Source: a virus
Virus record (IMG/VR): IMGVR_UViG_3300033571_024846
Span: 1-32,282 of that record
Length of the DNA: 32,282 bases
Strand: one strand, 5' to 3'
This document shows, piece after piece, positions 1-6,512 of the stretch. The notes under the pieces were generated by a model. It worked only from the letters and a program-made list of their open reading frames with translations. It ran no database searches and was not told the DNA's origin. Positions within the stretch are counted from its first letter, which is position 1, and each line of letters starts with the position of its first letter. Made by a program: the position numbers and the translations under genes.

Positions 1-509
1 ACGGCGCCCACCAAGCCAACGCCAATCGCGCTAGTGGTCATCGCGACACCGGAAAGCAGAGCTGGCGCGTAAAAACCTGCCAGCGCCGCTGTCGCAACTG
101 CGGCATAGGGTGCGACTTGCTGCATCACACCACCCAGTGAACCCATCGCATCAGCGGTGCTCAGAAAGTATCCGGCCAATGGAATGGCAACGGCCGCGAC
201 AGTACCCAGAACGGTTCCCAACAGTCCGAAACCGGAAAGCAGTTGCGGAGCTTGCTGGGCAAATGCCTGCGTCACTGACGTTCCAGCCGCAACCTGAACA
301 GCAAAATCCTGCACCTGAAACGAGACGTTCTGAAGCCCCGTGGCGAATTGATTGGAGTTTGCTGCAGCTTTCTGCATTGGTGCTGAAAAGCTCGCGAGTT
401 TTGCCTGGGCGGTTGCGACCGGGCTCATAAGCTTCTGAACAGAATTGAAGGCCGCCGCCGTCTTGTTTGTGGCCGTGATGTCGATGGCAAGCCGCTGTGT
501 GGTGCCCAT
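1..509 (-). CDS. Tail tape measure protein, N-terminal part (cut by left window edge)
   Basis: The reading frame starts with ATG at 509-507, one base after the stop of the frameshift extension, and runs open off the left edge (169 residues seen). The start reads MGTTQRLAIDITATNKTAA. This is followed by Ala/Gln-rich helical sequence and hydrophobic stretches (for example LLSGFGLLGTVLGTVAAVAIP), as in tape measure proteins of long-tailed phages, which set tail length and sit inside the tail tube. Position supports the call: it follows tail tube and chaperone genes, as H follows G/T in lambda. The C-terminus, where lytic or membrane functions may lie, is not in the window. Confidence 0.82.
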   Translation of the reverse strand, partial: MGTTQRLAIDITATNKTAAAFNSVQKLMSPVATAQAKLASFSAPMQKAAANSNQFATGLQNVSFQVQDFAVQVAAGTSVTQAFAQQAPQLLSGFGLLGTVLGTVAAVAIPLAGYFLSTADAMGSLGGVMQQVAPYAAVATAALAGFYAPALLSGVAMTTSAIGVGLVGA

Positions 510-510
510 G

Positions 511-651
511 TCACTTGTCCCGTCCGAGAATTCTCAGGTAGGCAAACCAGCCCCTGAGCTCCTCAATGCTCATCTGTTCGATCTCTGCGACCGTCTTGTG
601 CAGCCGATCCGCCAGCCTGTAGAGGGCCAAGGCCAGGGGATCGGCTGTCAG
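511..651 (-). CDS. Tail assembly chaperone T-like extension, expressed by -1 frameshift
   Basis: The open frame from 651 to the TGA at 513-511 encodes 46 residues beginning LTADPLALALYRLADRL and ending RGWFAYLRILGRDK. It has no credible start codon of its own and is entered from the upstream chaperone frame at the A AAA AAC heptamer at 657-651. The short helical piece before the tape measure gene, with Trp and aromatic residues near its end, matches the T part of lambda gpGT and similar chaperones. The fusion would be about 162 residues. The function is inferred from position and the slippery site: GT-type fusions guide tape measure and tube assembly and are absent from the virion. Confidence 0.75.
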   Translation of the reverse strand: MTADPLALALYRLADRLHKTVAEIEQMSIEELRGWFAYLRILGRDK

Positions 652-1001
652 TTTTTTTCGTCTTCCGCCATCTGCTTCGGGCTGGTGTCGAGCTTGGCCT
701 CGGCAAGGATCGCATTGGCAATGCGCGCGACGATGGACGGATCCACCGAGGTCATCAGGTCGCGGTACTCGGCCTTCGACCAGATCTTCGCACCGGCGTC
801 GTCCATGGCACAGGCCACCACCACGCGCGCCTGCGCCTCGATGTTGTCGCCCTGGGCTTCGGCGAACACGGCCTTAAGCGTCGCGAGGTTCGGCGTCTTG
901 TAGTAGATCGTCGCCTCCCACTCCGGCACCTCGACCTTGCCGGTGCCGCGCTCCGCAAAGTGTGCTTTGGCGCGGTCTTTGATCTGCTGGCGAATATCCA
1001 T
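648..1001 (-). CDS. Tail assembly chaperone (lambda gpG-like, zero-frame product)
   Basis: The product has 117 residues from ATG 1001-999; a GTG one codon earlier (1004) is also possible. The ATG overlaps the stop of the tail tube gene (TGATG), which suggests coupled translation. The sequence is soluble, mixed alpha/beta and charged, with no membrane segment or signal. It contains EVPEWEATIYYKTPNL, a pattern common in phage tail assembly chaperones, and ends MAEDEKN at the frameshift site. The family binds the tape measure and recruits tube subunits. Identification rests on position between tube and tape measure genes and on the slippery heptamer. Confidence 0.82.
   Translation of the reverse strand: MDIRQQIKDRAKAHFAERGTGKVEVPEWEATIYYKTPNLATLKAVFAEAQGDNIEAQARVVVACAMDDAGAKIWSKAEYRDLMTSVDPSIVARIANAILAEAKLDTSPKQMAEDEKN
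651..657 (-). promoter_or_regulatory. Programmed -1 ribosomal frameshift site (A AAA AAC)
   Basis: On the minus strand the zero frame reads GAC GAA AAA AAC TGA, so the heptamer A AAA AAC sits in the correct X XXY YYZ register, one codon before the stop. Slipping back one base skips the stop and enters a 46-codon open frame that ends just before the tape measure start. This is the standard layout of tail chaperone frameshifting. Any downstream stimulatory RNA structure was not worked out. Confidence 0.85.
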
Positions 1002-1402
1002 CACGGCACCGCCCCCGTCGTCAGGGGCCCATTGCCCACGAAATTGAACGTGCGCTTGATCGTGCCCCCGTCCATCGGCGTGGTGATGACCACCTCGGTA
1101 ATTGTGGCGAGGCCGCTGTAGAACCTGTCACCGGTCTGGTTTCCCTCCGGGTGCAGGTTGAGGGTCACGGATGCGCCCACGACGAGGGTTTCCTGCCCGT
1201 TGGTGTCCGTCTCATCCCAGTGGCAGGTCAGCGAGCCGCTCCACTCCCTCATGCCGGAACCCGGAATATGGGTCTTCCAGGAATCACCCATGGCGCTGTC
1301 ATCGATGATCGCGACAGACTGCGTGAACTCGAATTCAGTGATCTCGGCAATGGTGGCCGTTCCCACCCTCACCAGACCTTCAATGCCCCAACGGGTTGCC
1401 AT
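1001..1402 (-). CDS. Major tail (tube) protein
   Basis: The product has 133 residues from ATG 1402-1400. It is beta-rich with alternating polar and hydrophobic strands and Gly/Thr turns (SGSLTCHWDETDTNGQ, FYSGLATITEVVITTPMDGG), as expected for the lambda gpV-type tube fold. It would polymerise into the tail tube around the tape measure. It sits where V sits in lambda: after the U-like gene and before the chaperone. A plausible AGGAG-type ribosome site (AAAAAGGAGAAAGCC) lies just before the start. It is shorter than lambda gpV, so an extra C-terminal Ig-like domain is absent. Confidence 0.8.
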   Translation of the reverse strand: MATRWGIEGLVRVGTATIAEITEFEFTQSVAIIDDSAMGDSWKTHIPGSGMREWSGSLTCHWDETDTNGQETLVVGASVTLNLHPEGNQTGDRFYSGLATITEVVITTPMDGGTIKRTFNFVGNGPLTTGAVP

Positions 1403-1415
1403 GGCTTTCTCCTTT

Positions 1416-1886
1416 TTAGATGTTGCTTGTGGGGTTGTTGGCGCGCGTACGGTAATTCACTCGAAAGGTCAGGACCGCATGCCCGGTACCGGCCTCGTCT
1501 TGGCCCTGCGGCGGCCGCATGCCGATCTCGGTGCGCGACAGCGATCCCGCGCGCGCCAGGGCGCGCAGCGGACTTGATCGATCGTCAAGGGCCGTGCCGA
1601 TCGCCGTCTCGACAGTGACGGCCATGCCGTCAAGTGTGTCATCGAGTGCATCATTGTCCTGCGCCACGCATTCGACGACCAGGTCAAGATCGCGCGAGAG
1701 AAAGCGCGGCGGCGTCATGGTCTCGACCGCGCTGTCCTCGGCCAGCGTGTAGACCAGCAGCGCCGGCAGGTGCTCAGCCTGCAGTGGCATCCGGCGCGTG
1801 GCGAAAACGCGGGTTCCGTAAGGCGCCGCCGTGCGCAGCAGCGTTACGACGGCCGCACGGATCGCGGCGCGCAGATGATCAGCCAT
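1416..1886 (-). CDS. Tail terminator / minor tail protein U-like
   Basis: The product has 156 residues, starting MADHLRAAIRAAVVTLLRT. The pattern of an N-terminal helix, then a RVFATRRMPLQAEHLPALLVYTLAEDSAVET segment and later strands (DLVVECVAQ, HAVLTFRVNYRT) resembles lambda gpU-type terminators, which cap the tail tube at the head-proximal end. The gene overlaps the preceding head-tail joining gene by 8 bases and precedes the tube gene, matching lambda order. The assignment rests on fold pattern and context rather than on catalytic residues. Confidence 0.65.
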   Translation of the reverse strand: MADHLRAAIRAAVVTLLRTAAPYGTRVFATRRMPLQAEHLPALLVYTLAEDSAVETMTPPRFLSRDLDLVVECVAQDNDALDDTLDGMAVTVETAIGTALDDRSSPLRALARAGSLSRTEIGMRPPQGQDEAGTGHAVLTFRVNYRTRANNPTSNI

Positions 1887-2208
1887 CGGAGACTTTCCTC
1901 AGGATGAGAACCACCATGCCGGTGCCATCGGCCTGCGGCTCCACCACCATCCAACGCTCACCCGCGATCACCAGCTGGTCGCCCTGCACCGCACGGCCCA
2001 GCAGCAACCGCGCCAGGTCATCCGCCCGGCAGGTGAACGCCACGGAAAAACCCGTGACGCCCCCCTCATTCGCATCAATGGGCATATGCTGCCGGTCGAA
2101 GATCCCGGTGATCGCAATGTCCGCCCCCACCTCCGGCTGATAGGTCGCGGTCACGCCGAAATCATCGGCGGACAGGAAGATCAGCCGGTCGGTGGCAGAC
2201 TCAATCAT
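1879..2208 (-). CDS. Head-tail joining protein (FII-like)
   Basis: The product has 109 residues, beginning MIESATDRLIFLSADDFGVTATY. It is beta-rich, with the FSVAFTCRADDLARLL segment and a terminal strand GMVVLILRKVSDG. Small proteins of this type (lambda gpFII group) close the portal complex and provide the tail docking surface. Position between the capsid block and the U-like terminator fits. No Z-like gene lies between this gene and the U-like gene, unlike lambda. Confidence 0.6.
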   Translation of the reverse strand: MIESATDRLIFLSADDFGVTATYQPEVGADIAITGIFDRQHMPIDANEGGVTGFSVAFTCRADDLARLLLGRAVQGDQLVIAGERWMVVEPQADGTGMVVLILRKVSDG

Positions 2209-2217
2209 GAGCGTGGG

Positions 2218-2415
2218 CTATCGCTTCTCGTCGATCTCGGCAGACTTGTTGGGGTTGGCCGTGCCGATTTTTTTCTTGCCCTCGACAGCCTTCCCGAAGC
2301 GCACCAGCTGCTTCAGCTCGTTCTCGTTGCTCTCATCGGCCTCGATGATCTGGCCTGGCTCAACATGTTCGCCAGCCAGGATCGTGCCGCGAATGATGGT
2401 GTATGGTTTTGACAT
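2218..2415 (-). CDS. Small protein of head operon, function unknown
   Basis: The product has 65 residues, starting MSKPYTIIRGTILAGEHVEPGQIIEADESNENELKQLVRFGKAVE, with a Lys-rich tail. A good ribosome site (GGAGGACAGGAA) precedes the ATG. It lies between capsid and head-tail joining genes, the slot of lambda FI, but at half the length it cannot be called an FI homologue. Similar short proteins with a beta pattern and a VxxGxIxE turn occur in this slot in many phages. No function can be assigned from sequence. Confidence 0.65.
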   Translation of the reverse strand: MSKPYTIIRGTILAGEHVEPGQIIEADESNENELKQLVRFGKAVEGKKKIGTANPNKSAEIDEKR

Positions 2416-2443
2416 TTCCTGTCCTCCGTTTGATGAAGCAGAA

Positions 2444-2468
2444 CCGGCGGCAGATCATTCGCCGCCGG
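2444..2468 (-). terminator. GC-rich hairpin after the capsid gene
   Basis: Perfect 8-bp arms CCGGCGGC and GCCGCCGG are separated by 9 bases, in the 73-bp gap between the capsid stop and the next gene. On the minus-strand transcript it is followed only by a weak T-rich stretch (TTCTGC). It may be a partial terminator or an mRNA-stabilising stem that raises capsid relative to downstream products. Confidence 0.5.
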
Positions 2469-2488
2469 CAATCACGCATCAGGCGCGG

Positions 2489-4426
2489 TTAGGTGGTGAG
2501 CGCGTCGAGCATCGCGCAGAAGGAGTTGGGCTGGCGCACGGCGATGTCGACGTCCTGCATGCCCACGACACGAACAGTGCCCGCCGTCGATCCGGTGTAG
2601 GGATCCACAAGCAGATCGATGCCGCTCCACTGGCCGATGATCAGGTCGGCCCAGTTGCCAAAGAAGATGGCCGAGCAGACGCCGTTGGAGGTGCCCTTCG
2701 TGAGGTTCGACCTCACCTGGTTCGAGACTTCTGCACGGTATCCGTTGACGGTACCGGACCCGTTGAGGCCCGTCTCCCAGACAAAGAGACCGGTGTTTGC
2801 TGCCTTCTCCACACTCTTCAGGCGGCCGCGCACCCTAGCATTGCTGAGATAACCCAGCGTGCCGATGTCCGCGTTGTCGACGGCAACCTCGGTTTCCATC
2901 TGGACCAGGTTGGCCCAGGTTGGGACCGCGCCGTTGACGCCAGCCGCCACGCTGTTGATGCCGGCTGTCAAGGCAAGTCCGAGCGGCTGGTTTGATGCAC
3001 CGGTGCCGTGAAGAGCTGCCAGATCGACACCCAGCGCGATCACATTGATGAGGTCATCGCGCACCAGGCTTTCCACGTCGATCGAGGACTGCAGCATCAG
3101 GCGGCGCGAAAAGTCGGTGAACGCTCCGCCGGTCTTCGGCGTCAGGCTCACCTGGTCGAAGGCCTGCTCGCTTTCGGTCGGAGCGCCGTTTTCAGCCACC
3201 CAGAAAAACGAAGAGCCGCCGGATTGCCGTGGAATGGCGACGTTGCCTTCAAGGCCGCTCATCACACGAGCGCCCATGTTCGCCACCATCATGCGGTTGC
3301 GCAGCAGGGTGATAAAGTCGCTGGCCATCAGATTGGTTGCCACCAGGTTGCCGCCGGCCGTGGCAGGGTTGACCAGCAGGTCGCGCTGCATCGGTACCGG
3401 GCTCGGTGCCCGGAGGATATCGACGGGAATGGAAAACTGGTTACCGCGCATCTGGCGGGCCGACTTCCCGGAGCGCTGCTGCTCGGCCTGGCAGACCTCG
3501 ATCTCGAACCTTGCGGCCTCATGAAGCGAGGAATTGCTGACCGGATTCATCGCCGCGGCGATCAGGCGGGTGAACCGGAACTCCTGCACTTCCTTCTTGG
3601 AAAGGCCGAGACTGTTGGCGTTCATGTTCTTCTCGGCCACGGTGTCCATTCCGAGCACGTCGATCAGGACGCCACGGAATGCGTCGAGACTGGTGCCCTT
3701 GGCAATGTGTTCACGGGCGAGATCGGAGCGGTTGAAGCGCGCGCCCAGCGACTCAATCTCCTGCCAGCGCTTGCGCTCTGCAGCGAGAATGTCGGAGGGC
3801 CTGACTTCGGTTTCGCGGGCCGGCGCGGGAGCGGCGGCGGTTTCGACGACGGGATCCATGACGGATGTCCTTTTCTGCATGTTGTTGTTGAGGATGCGCA
3901 CAGGCTTGGCATCGAGCTCGGAGTTTCGTCCCACGCCCACGGACTGGTCGGCGGGGATCGTCACAATCGACGCTTCGAGCGGTTGCCATTTGGTGACCCG
4001 GTAGACGCTTGGGCCATCTTTCTTCTCTTGGACGAGGGTCATCTCATCGATCCGGTAGCCGACGCTGACATTCGTCAGGTCGCCGGACAGCACGCGATCG
4101 CGGATTTCTTGGCTGCGCGCATTTTTGCCAAATCGCGCGAGGGCCTTACCACGGCCGCCATCAAGCCAGACCTTCACCAGCGTGCCGACTTGGTTGTCAA
4201 CCCGCGCATCATGGTCCACGAGCAGCGGTGCCCGGCCGGATGCCATCCAGCCAAGATTCACTTCGCCTGCGGTGTGGCCCAGGATTTCGACGCCGAACCA
4301 CCTCTCGTAAGGCTCTTCCGACGAGAAGGTCAGCTCGACCGTATCGCTTGCGCTGTCTTCTCCATCGCTGCGCAAGGTGATTTCTGCCGTGCGCCAAAGC
4401 GCCGGCAGCTTGATCTCTTGTTCCAT
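2489..4426 (-). CDS. Fused prohead protease and HK97-fold major capsid protein
   Basis: One 645-residue frame covers two usual phage genes. Residues 1 to about 175 carry the S78/U35-type prohead protease pattern: LLVDHD with His72, then LSGDLTNVSVGYRI with Ser121, then WQPLEASIVTIPAD. A linker rich in Ala/Pro/Glu follows (about 190-220), then a helical scaffold-like delta region (about 220-300). The HK97-type capsid part runs from about 310 to 645 (SIPVDILRAPSPVPMQRDL, then PVTGG-like strands and the GTGASNQPLGLA loop). The protease would cut the delta region during head maturation. The start is ATG 4426 with AGGAGAAC upstream. There is no internal stop, and protease-capsid fusions are known in some phages. 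Confidence 0.9.
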   Translation of the reverse strand: MEQEIKLPALWRTAEITLRSDGEDSASDTVELTFSSEEPYERWFGVEILGHTAGEVNLGWMASGRAPLLVDHDARVDNQVGTLVKVWLDGGRGKALARFGKNARSQEIRDRVLSGDLTNVSVGYRIDEMTLVQEKKDGPSVYRVTKWQPLEASIVTIPADQSVGVGRNSELDAKPVRILNNNMQKRTSVMDPVVETAAAPAPARETEVRPSDILAAERKRWQEIESLGARFNRSDLAREHIAKGTSLDAFRGVLIDVLGMDTVAEKNMNANSLGLSKKEVQEFRFTRLIAAAMNPVSNSSLHEAARFEIEVCQAEQQRSGKSARQMRGNQFSIPVDILRAPSPVPMQRDLLVNPATAGGNLVATNLMASDFITLLRNRMMVANMGARVMSGLEGNVAIPRQSGGSSFFWVAENGAPTESEQAFDQVSLTPKTGGAFTDFSRRLMLQSSIDVESLVRDDLINVIALGVDLAALHGTGASNQPLGLALTAGINSVAAGVNGAVPTWANLVQMETEVAVDNADIGTLGYLSNARVRGRLKSVEKAANTGLFVWETGLNGSGTVNGYRAEVSNQVRSNLTKGTSNGVCSAIFFGNWADLIIGQWSGIDLLVDPYTGSTAGTVRVVGMQDVDIAVRQPNSFCAMLDALTT

Positions 4427-4438
4427 CTAGTTCTCCTG

Positions 4439-5926
4439 TCAGGCAGTCCCTGCCGCGGGATCGGGAGGCGGCGCCGCCGTTTCATGCCCCGGCGGCATGG
4501 GGTTGAAGTCCAGCCCAAACTGCTCAGCCAGGACCTTGGCAGCCGCGATGTCGGCAAACACCGTTTCAAGATCCTCGCCGCGTTCGGCGACGATCTGCTG
4601 GGGCGAGCGGATCATGGCCGCCATTTCGCGCTGGTTGGCGTTTGCCTCTTCGCCTGGGCTTACATAGGCCCAACCACGCGGCCGCCAGCGCGGTTGCATG
4701 AACTTCTCGAGCTTCGAGGCGGGCAGGTTGCCCATCTGGCCCATCAGGAAGGCCATGGGCAGGAAGCGGCTGAACACCTCTTCGTGCAGGCTCTCGATGA
4801 TCCACTGCTGGACGTCGCGCCACTCCTCGCGCTCTTCTCCCTTACCGGCACGAAGGCTTGAGAAATTTACATTCGAGAGATCGTTCGCCAGGGTTGGATA
4901 TGACACGTCGAGACCGGCAGCCGCGCCCTGAAGCACAACCTGCACGAATGACTTGATCTCGCCTGAAGGATAGGCTGGATCGTGCGGCTTGAAATCCCAG
5001 CCCTGCGGCAGGGTCTCCATCATGCCGGGTTCCATTTCCCGCACAAGATGCCCGGCCTCGCTCTGCTCGCCTGTGCCCTCGATGTCGACGGGCGGTTCAG
5101 CGTTGGCCTGCTGCACGTAGAAGCCCATTTTTGCAGCTCCCACGCGGGCCGCCGTAATGGCGGCCTCCTCGTAGCCCCTCAACATGTTGAGGCGCCTCAG
5201 GGCTGTGTAAGCCCATGGCACACCCAGCAGCTGGCCAGGGCGCTCCGGCCTGAACAGACATATGATCTGCGACGCAGGCACACGGATCTTCTCACGCGCG
5301 CGGCCGGGCAGATATTCGCCCGGATGCCTGGTGAACATATGATAGGCAACCCGGCGGTTGTTGCCGTCGAGCTCGATGCCCATCCGCACCACATTGCCGT
5401 TCGGCAGATCGGCGCTCATCTCGATGTCGAGGAAATCGACCTCCAGCGGCTGCACCCTGTAGCCGAAAGCGCCGTAGGAGCGGCCCGAGTACTGGCGCAA
5501 CAGCATCGTGCCATCCCGCGCCACGGTCTGCGCCGCAAGCTTCTCGATGCCCAGCCATGAGCTTTCACCGTCGAGGCTGCATTCGCCGCGCTTTCCCCAC
5601 TTCGTCCACGCCGATTCCACGCTGTCGTTTGCGGCCTTGTCCAGGCTGCCGTCGGCGTTGCGGGCATCATTCTGAAGCTTGATGCCGTTTGCCCCGATGA
5701 CGTTGCGGCGCACAAGGGAGAGATAGGCCTTCAGATAGTCGTTGTTCTGGGCTTGCTTGCGCGAATGCGCGATCAGCCCCCTCAGATCCCAGCGGATATC
5801 TTCATTGGCCGATCTGGAGCCCCCGAAGATGTTGAACCCCGCCGCGATGCGAGAAGGCTTCGCGGCTTCATAGTTGCGGGCCGCAGCCTTCGCCGGGCGG
5901 CGAAGCATCCAGTCGAGCAGCTTCAT
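4439..5926 (-). CDS. Portal protein (lambda gpB family)
   Basis: The product has 495 residues. The N-terminus MKLLDWMLRRPAKAAARNYE is followed by ARN-rich sequence and the segment RGLIAHSRKQAQNNDYLKAY with RRNVIGANGIKLQ, characteristic of the lambda-type portal family. Later YRVQPLEVDFLDIE and PERPGQLLGVPWAYTALRRL also fit. Portal proteins form the dodecameric DNA channel at one head vertex and dock terminase. Length matches the family. AGGAGCTGAC gives a good ribosome site before ATG 5926. It sits between the W-like and protease-capsid genes as in lambda. The Pro/Ala C-terminal tail is typical. Confidence 0.92.
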   Translation of the reverse strand: MKLLDWMLRRPAKAAARNYEAAKPSRIAAGFNIFGGSRSANEDIRWDLRGLIAHSRKQAQNNDYLKAYLSLVRRNVIGANGIKLQNDARNADGSLDKAANDSVESAWTKWGKRGECSLDGESSWLGIEKLAAQTVARDGTMLLRQYSGRSYGAFGYRVQPLEVDFLDIEMSADLPNGNVVRMGIELDGNNRRVAYHMFTRHPGEYLPGRAREKIRVPASQIICLFRPERPGQLLGVPWAYTALRRLNMLRGYEEAAITAARVGAAKMGFYVQQANAEPPVDIEGTGEQSEAGHLVREMEPGMMETLPQGWDFKPHDPAYPSGEIKSFVQVVLQGAAAGLDVSYPTLANDLSNVNFSSLRAGKGEEREEWRDVQQWIIESLHEEVFSRFLPMAFLMGQMGNLPASKLEKFMQPRWRPRGWAYVSPGEEANANQREMAAMIRSPQQIVAERGEDLETVFADIAAAKVLAEQFGLDFNPMPPGHETAAPPPDPAAGTA

Positions 5927-5927
5927 G

Positions 5928-6512
5928 TCAGCTCCTGAAACTCACGGCCACCGTCCGGCCCGTTGCCTTCCCCTGGCGGGCCCGCTCTGCCTGATCTTCG
6001 CGTTGCACTTCGCGCCGGTAGTAATCGCGCCATTGCGTCAGCTCGGCTGGCGTCAGCTTGGTGAGTGAGCGGTCCTTGATCGAATAGCTGGCGACGTCCG
6101 CCACGGATCTTCCTTCGAGCAGGGCTTCGATCGCCGCCAGCATCTTGCGCGCGTGGCTGCGCGTGTCGCTGGCAGATGCCGCATAGTTGGGCAGCACGTC
6201 GATCGAACCTGACCCGACCCGGACGCGCGCACTGTCGGAGCTGCGAGTCATGTAGGCATCCCAGCGCCAGGCGCCAGGCGCCAGGGCCGCCGTCGTTGCC
6301 GGCGGCACAGTCACCTCGTAGATGGTTCCCGTCTCCGCCGCGGTGATCAGCGTCGGCGCCTCGGCCGCTCCATCGCGCTTGAACGCATAGGACAGGGTAT
6401 AGCTGGCGGGCGGATAGCTGTCGGAGAGATCGCTGCGCTTCCACGTCCACGTGTCGCCCGCAACCAGGCGGGTCGGCTCGCCTTCGGGCTTGTCGATCAG
6501 CGGGTTTGTCAT
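5928..6512 (-). CDS. Head-tail connector with W-like C-terminus and extra N-terminal beta domain
   Basis: The product has 194 residues from ATG 6512, which overlaps the terminase stop as ATGA and has AAAGG six bases upstream; ATG 6518 is too close to that site. The C-terminal part (about 125-190: MLAAIEALLEGRSVADVASYSIKDRSL, then LTPAELTQWRDYYRREVQRE) matches the lambda gpW pattern of two helices around a small hairpin. Residues 1 to about 120 form a beta-rich, Ig-like piece (TRLVAGDTWTWKRSDLSDSY) absent from lambda gpW, which is only about 68 residues. Position between terminase and portal is exactly that of W. The N-terminal domain might decorate the connector. Confidence 0.7.
   Translation of the reverse strand: MTNPLIDKPEGEPTRLVAGDTWTWKRSDLSDSYPPASYTLSYAFKRDGAAEAPTLITAAETGTIYEVTVPPATTAALAPGAWRWDAYMTRSSDSARVRVGSGSIDVLPNYAASASDTRSHARKMLAAIEALLEGRSVADVASYSIKDRSLTKLTPAELTQWRDYYRREVQREDQAERARQGKATGRTVAVSFRS

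Noticed and set aside
3008-4861. 617-codon open frame on the plus strand
   Set aside because: It is antisense to the capsid and portal genes, which have clear families, ribosome sites and motifs. Long antisense frames are expected in GC-rich DNA.
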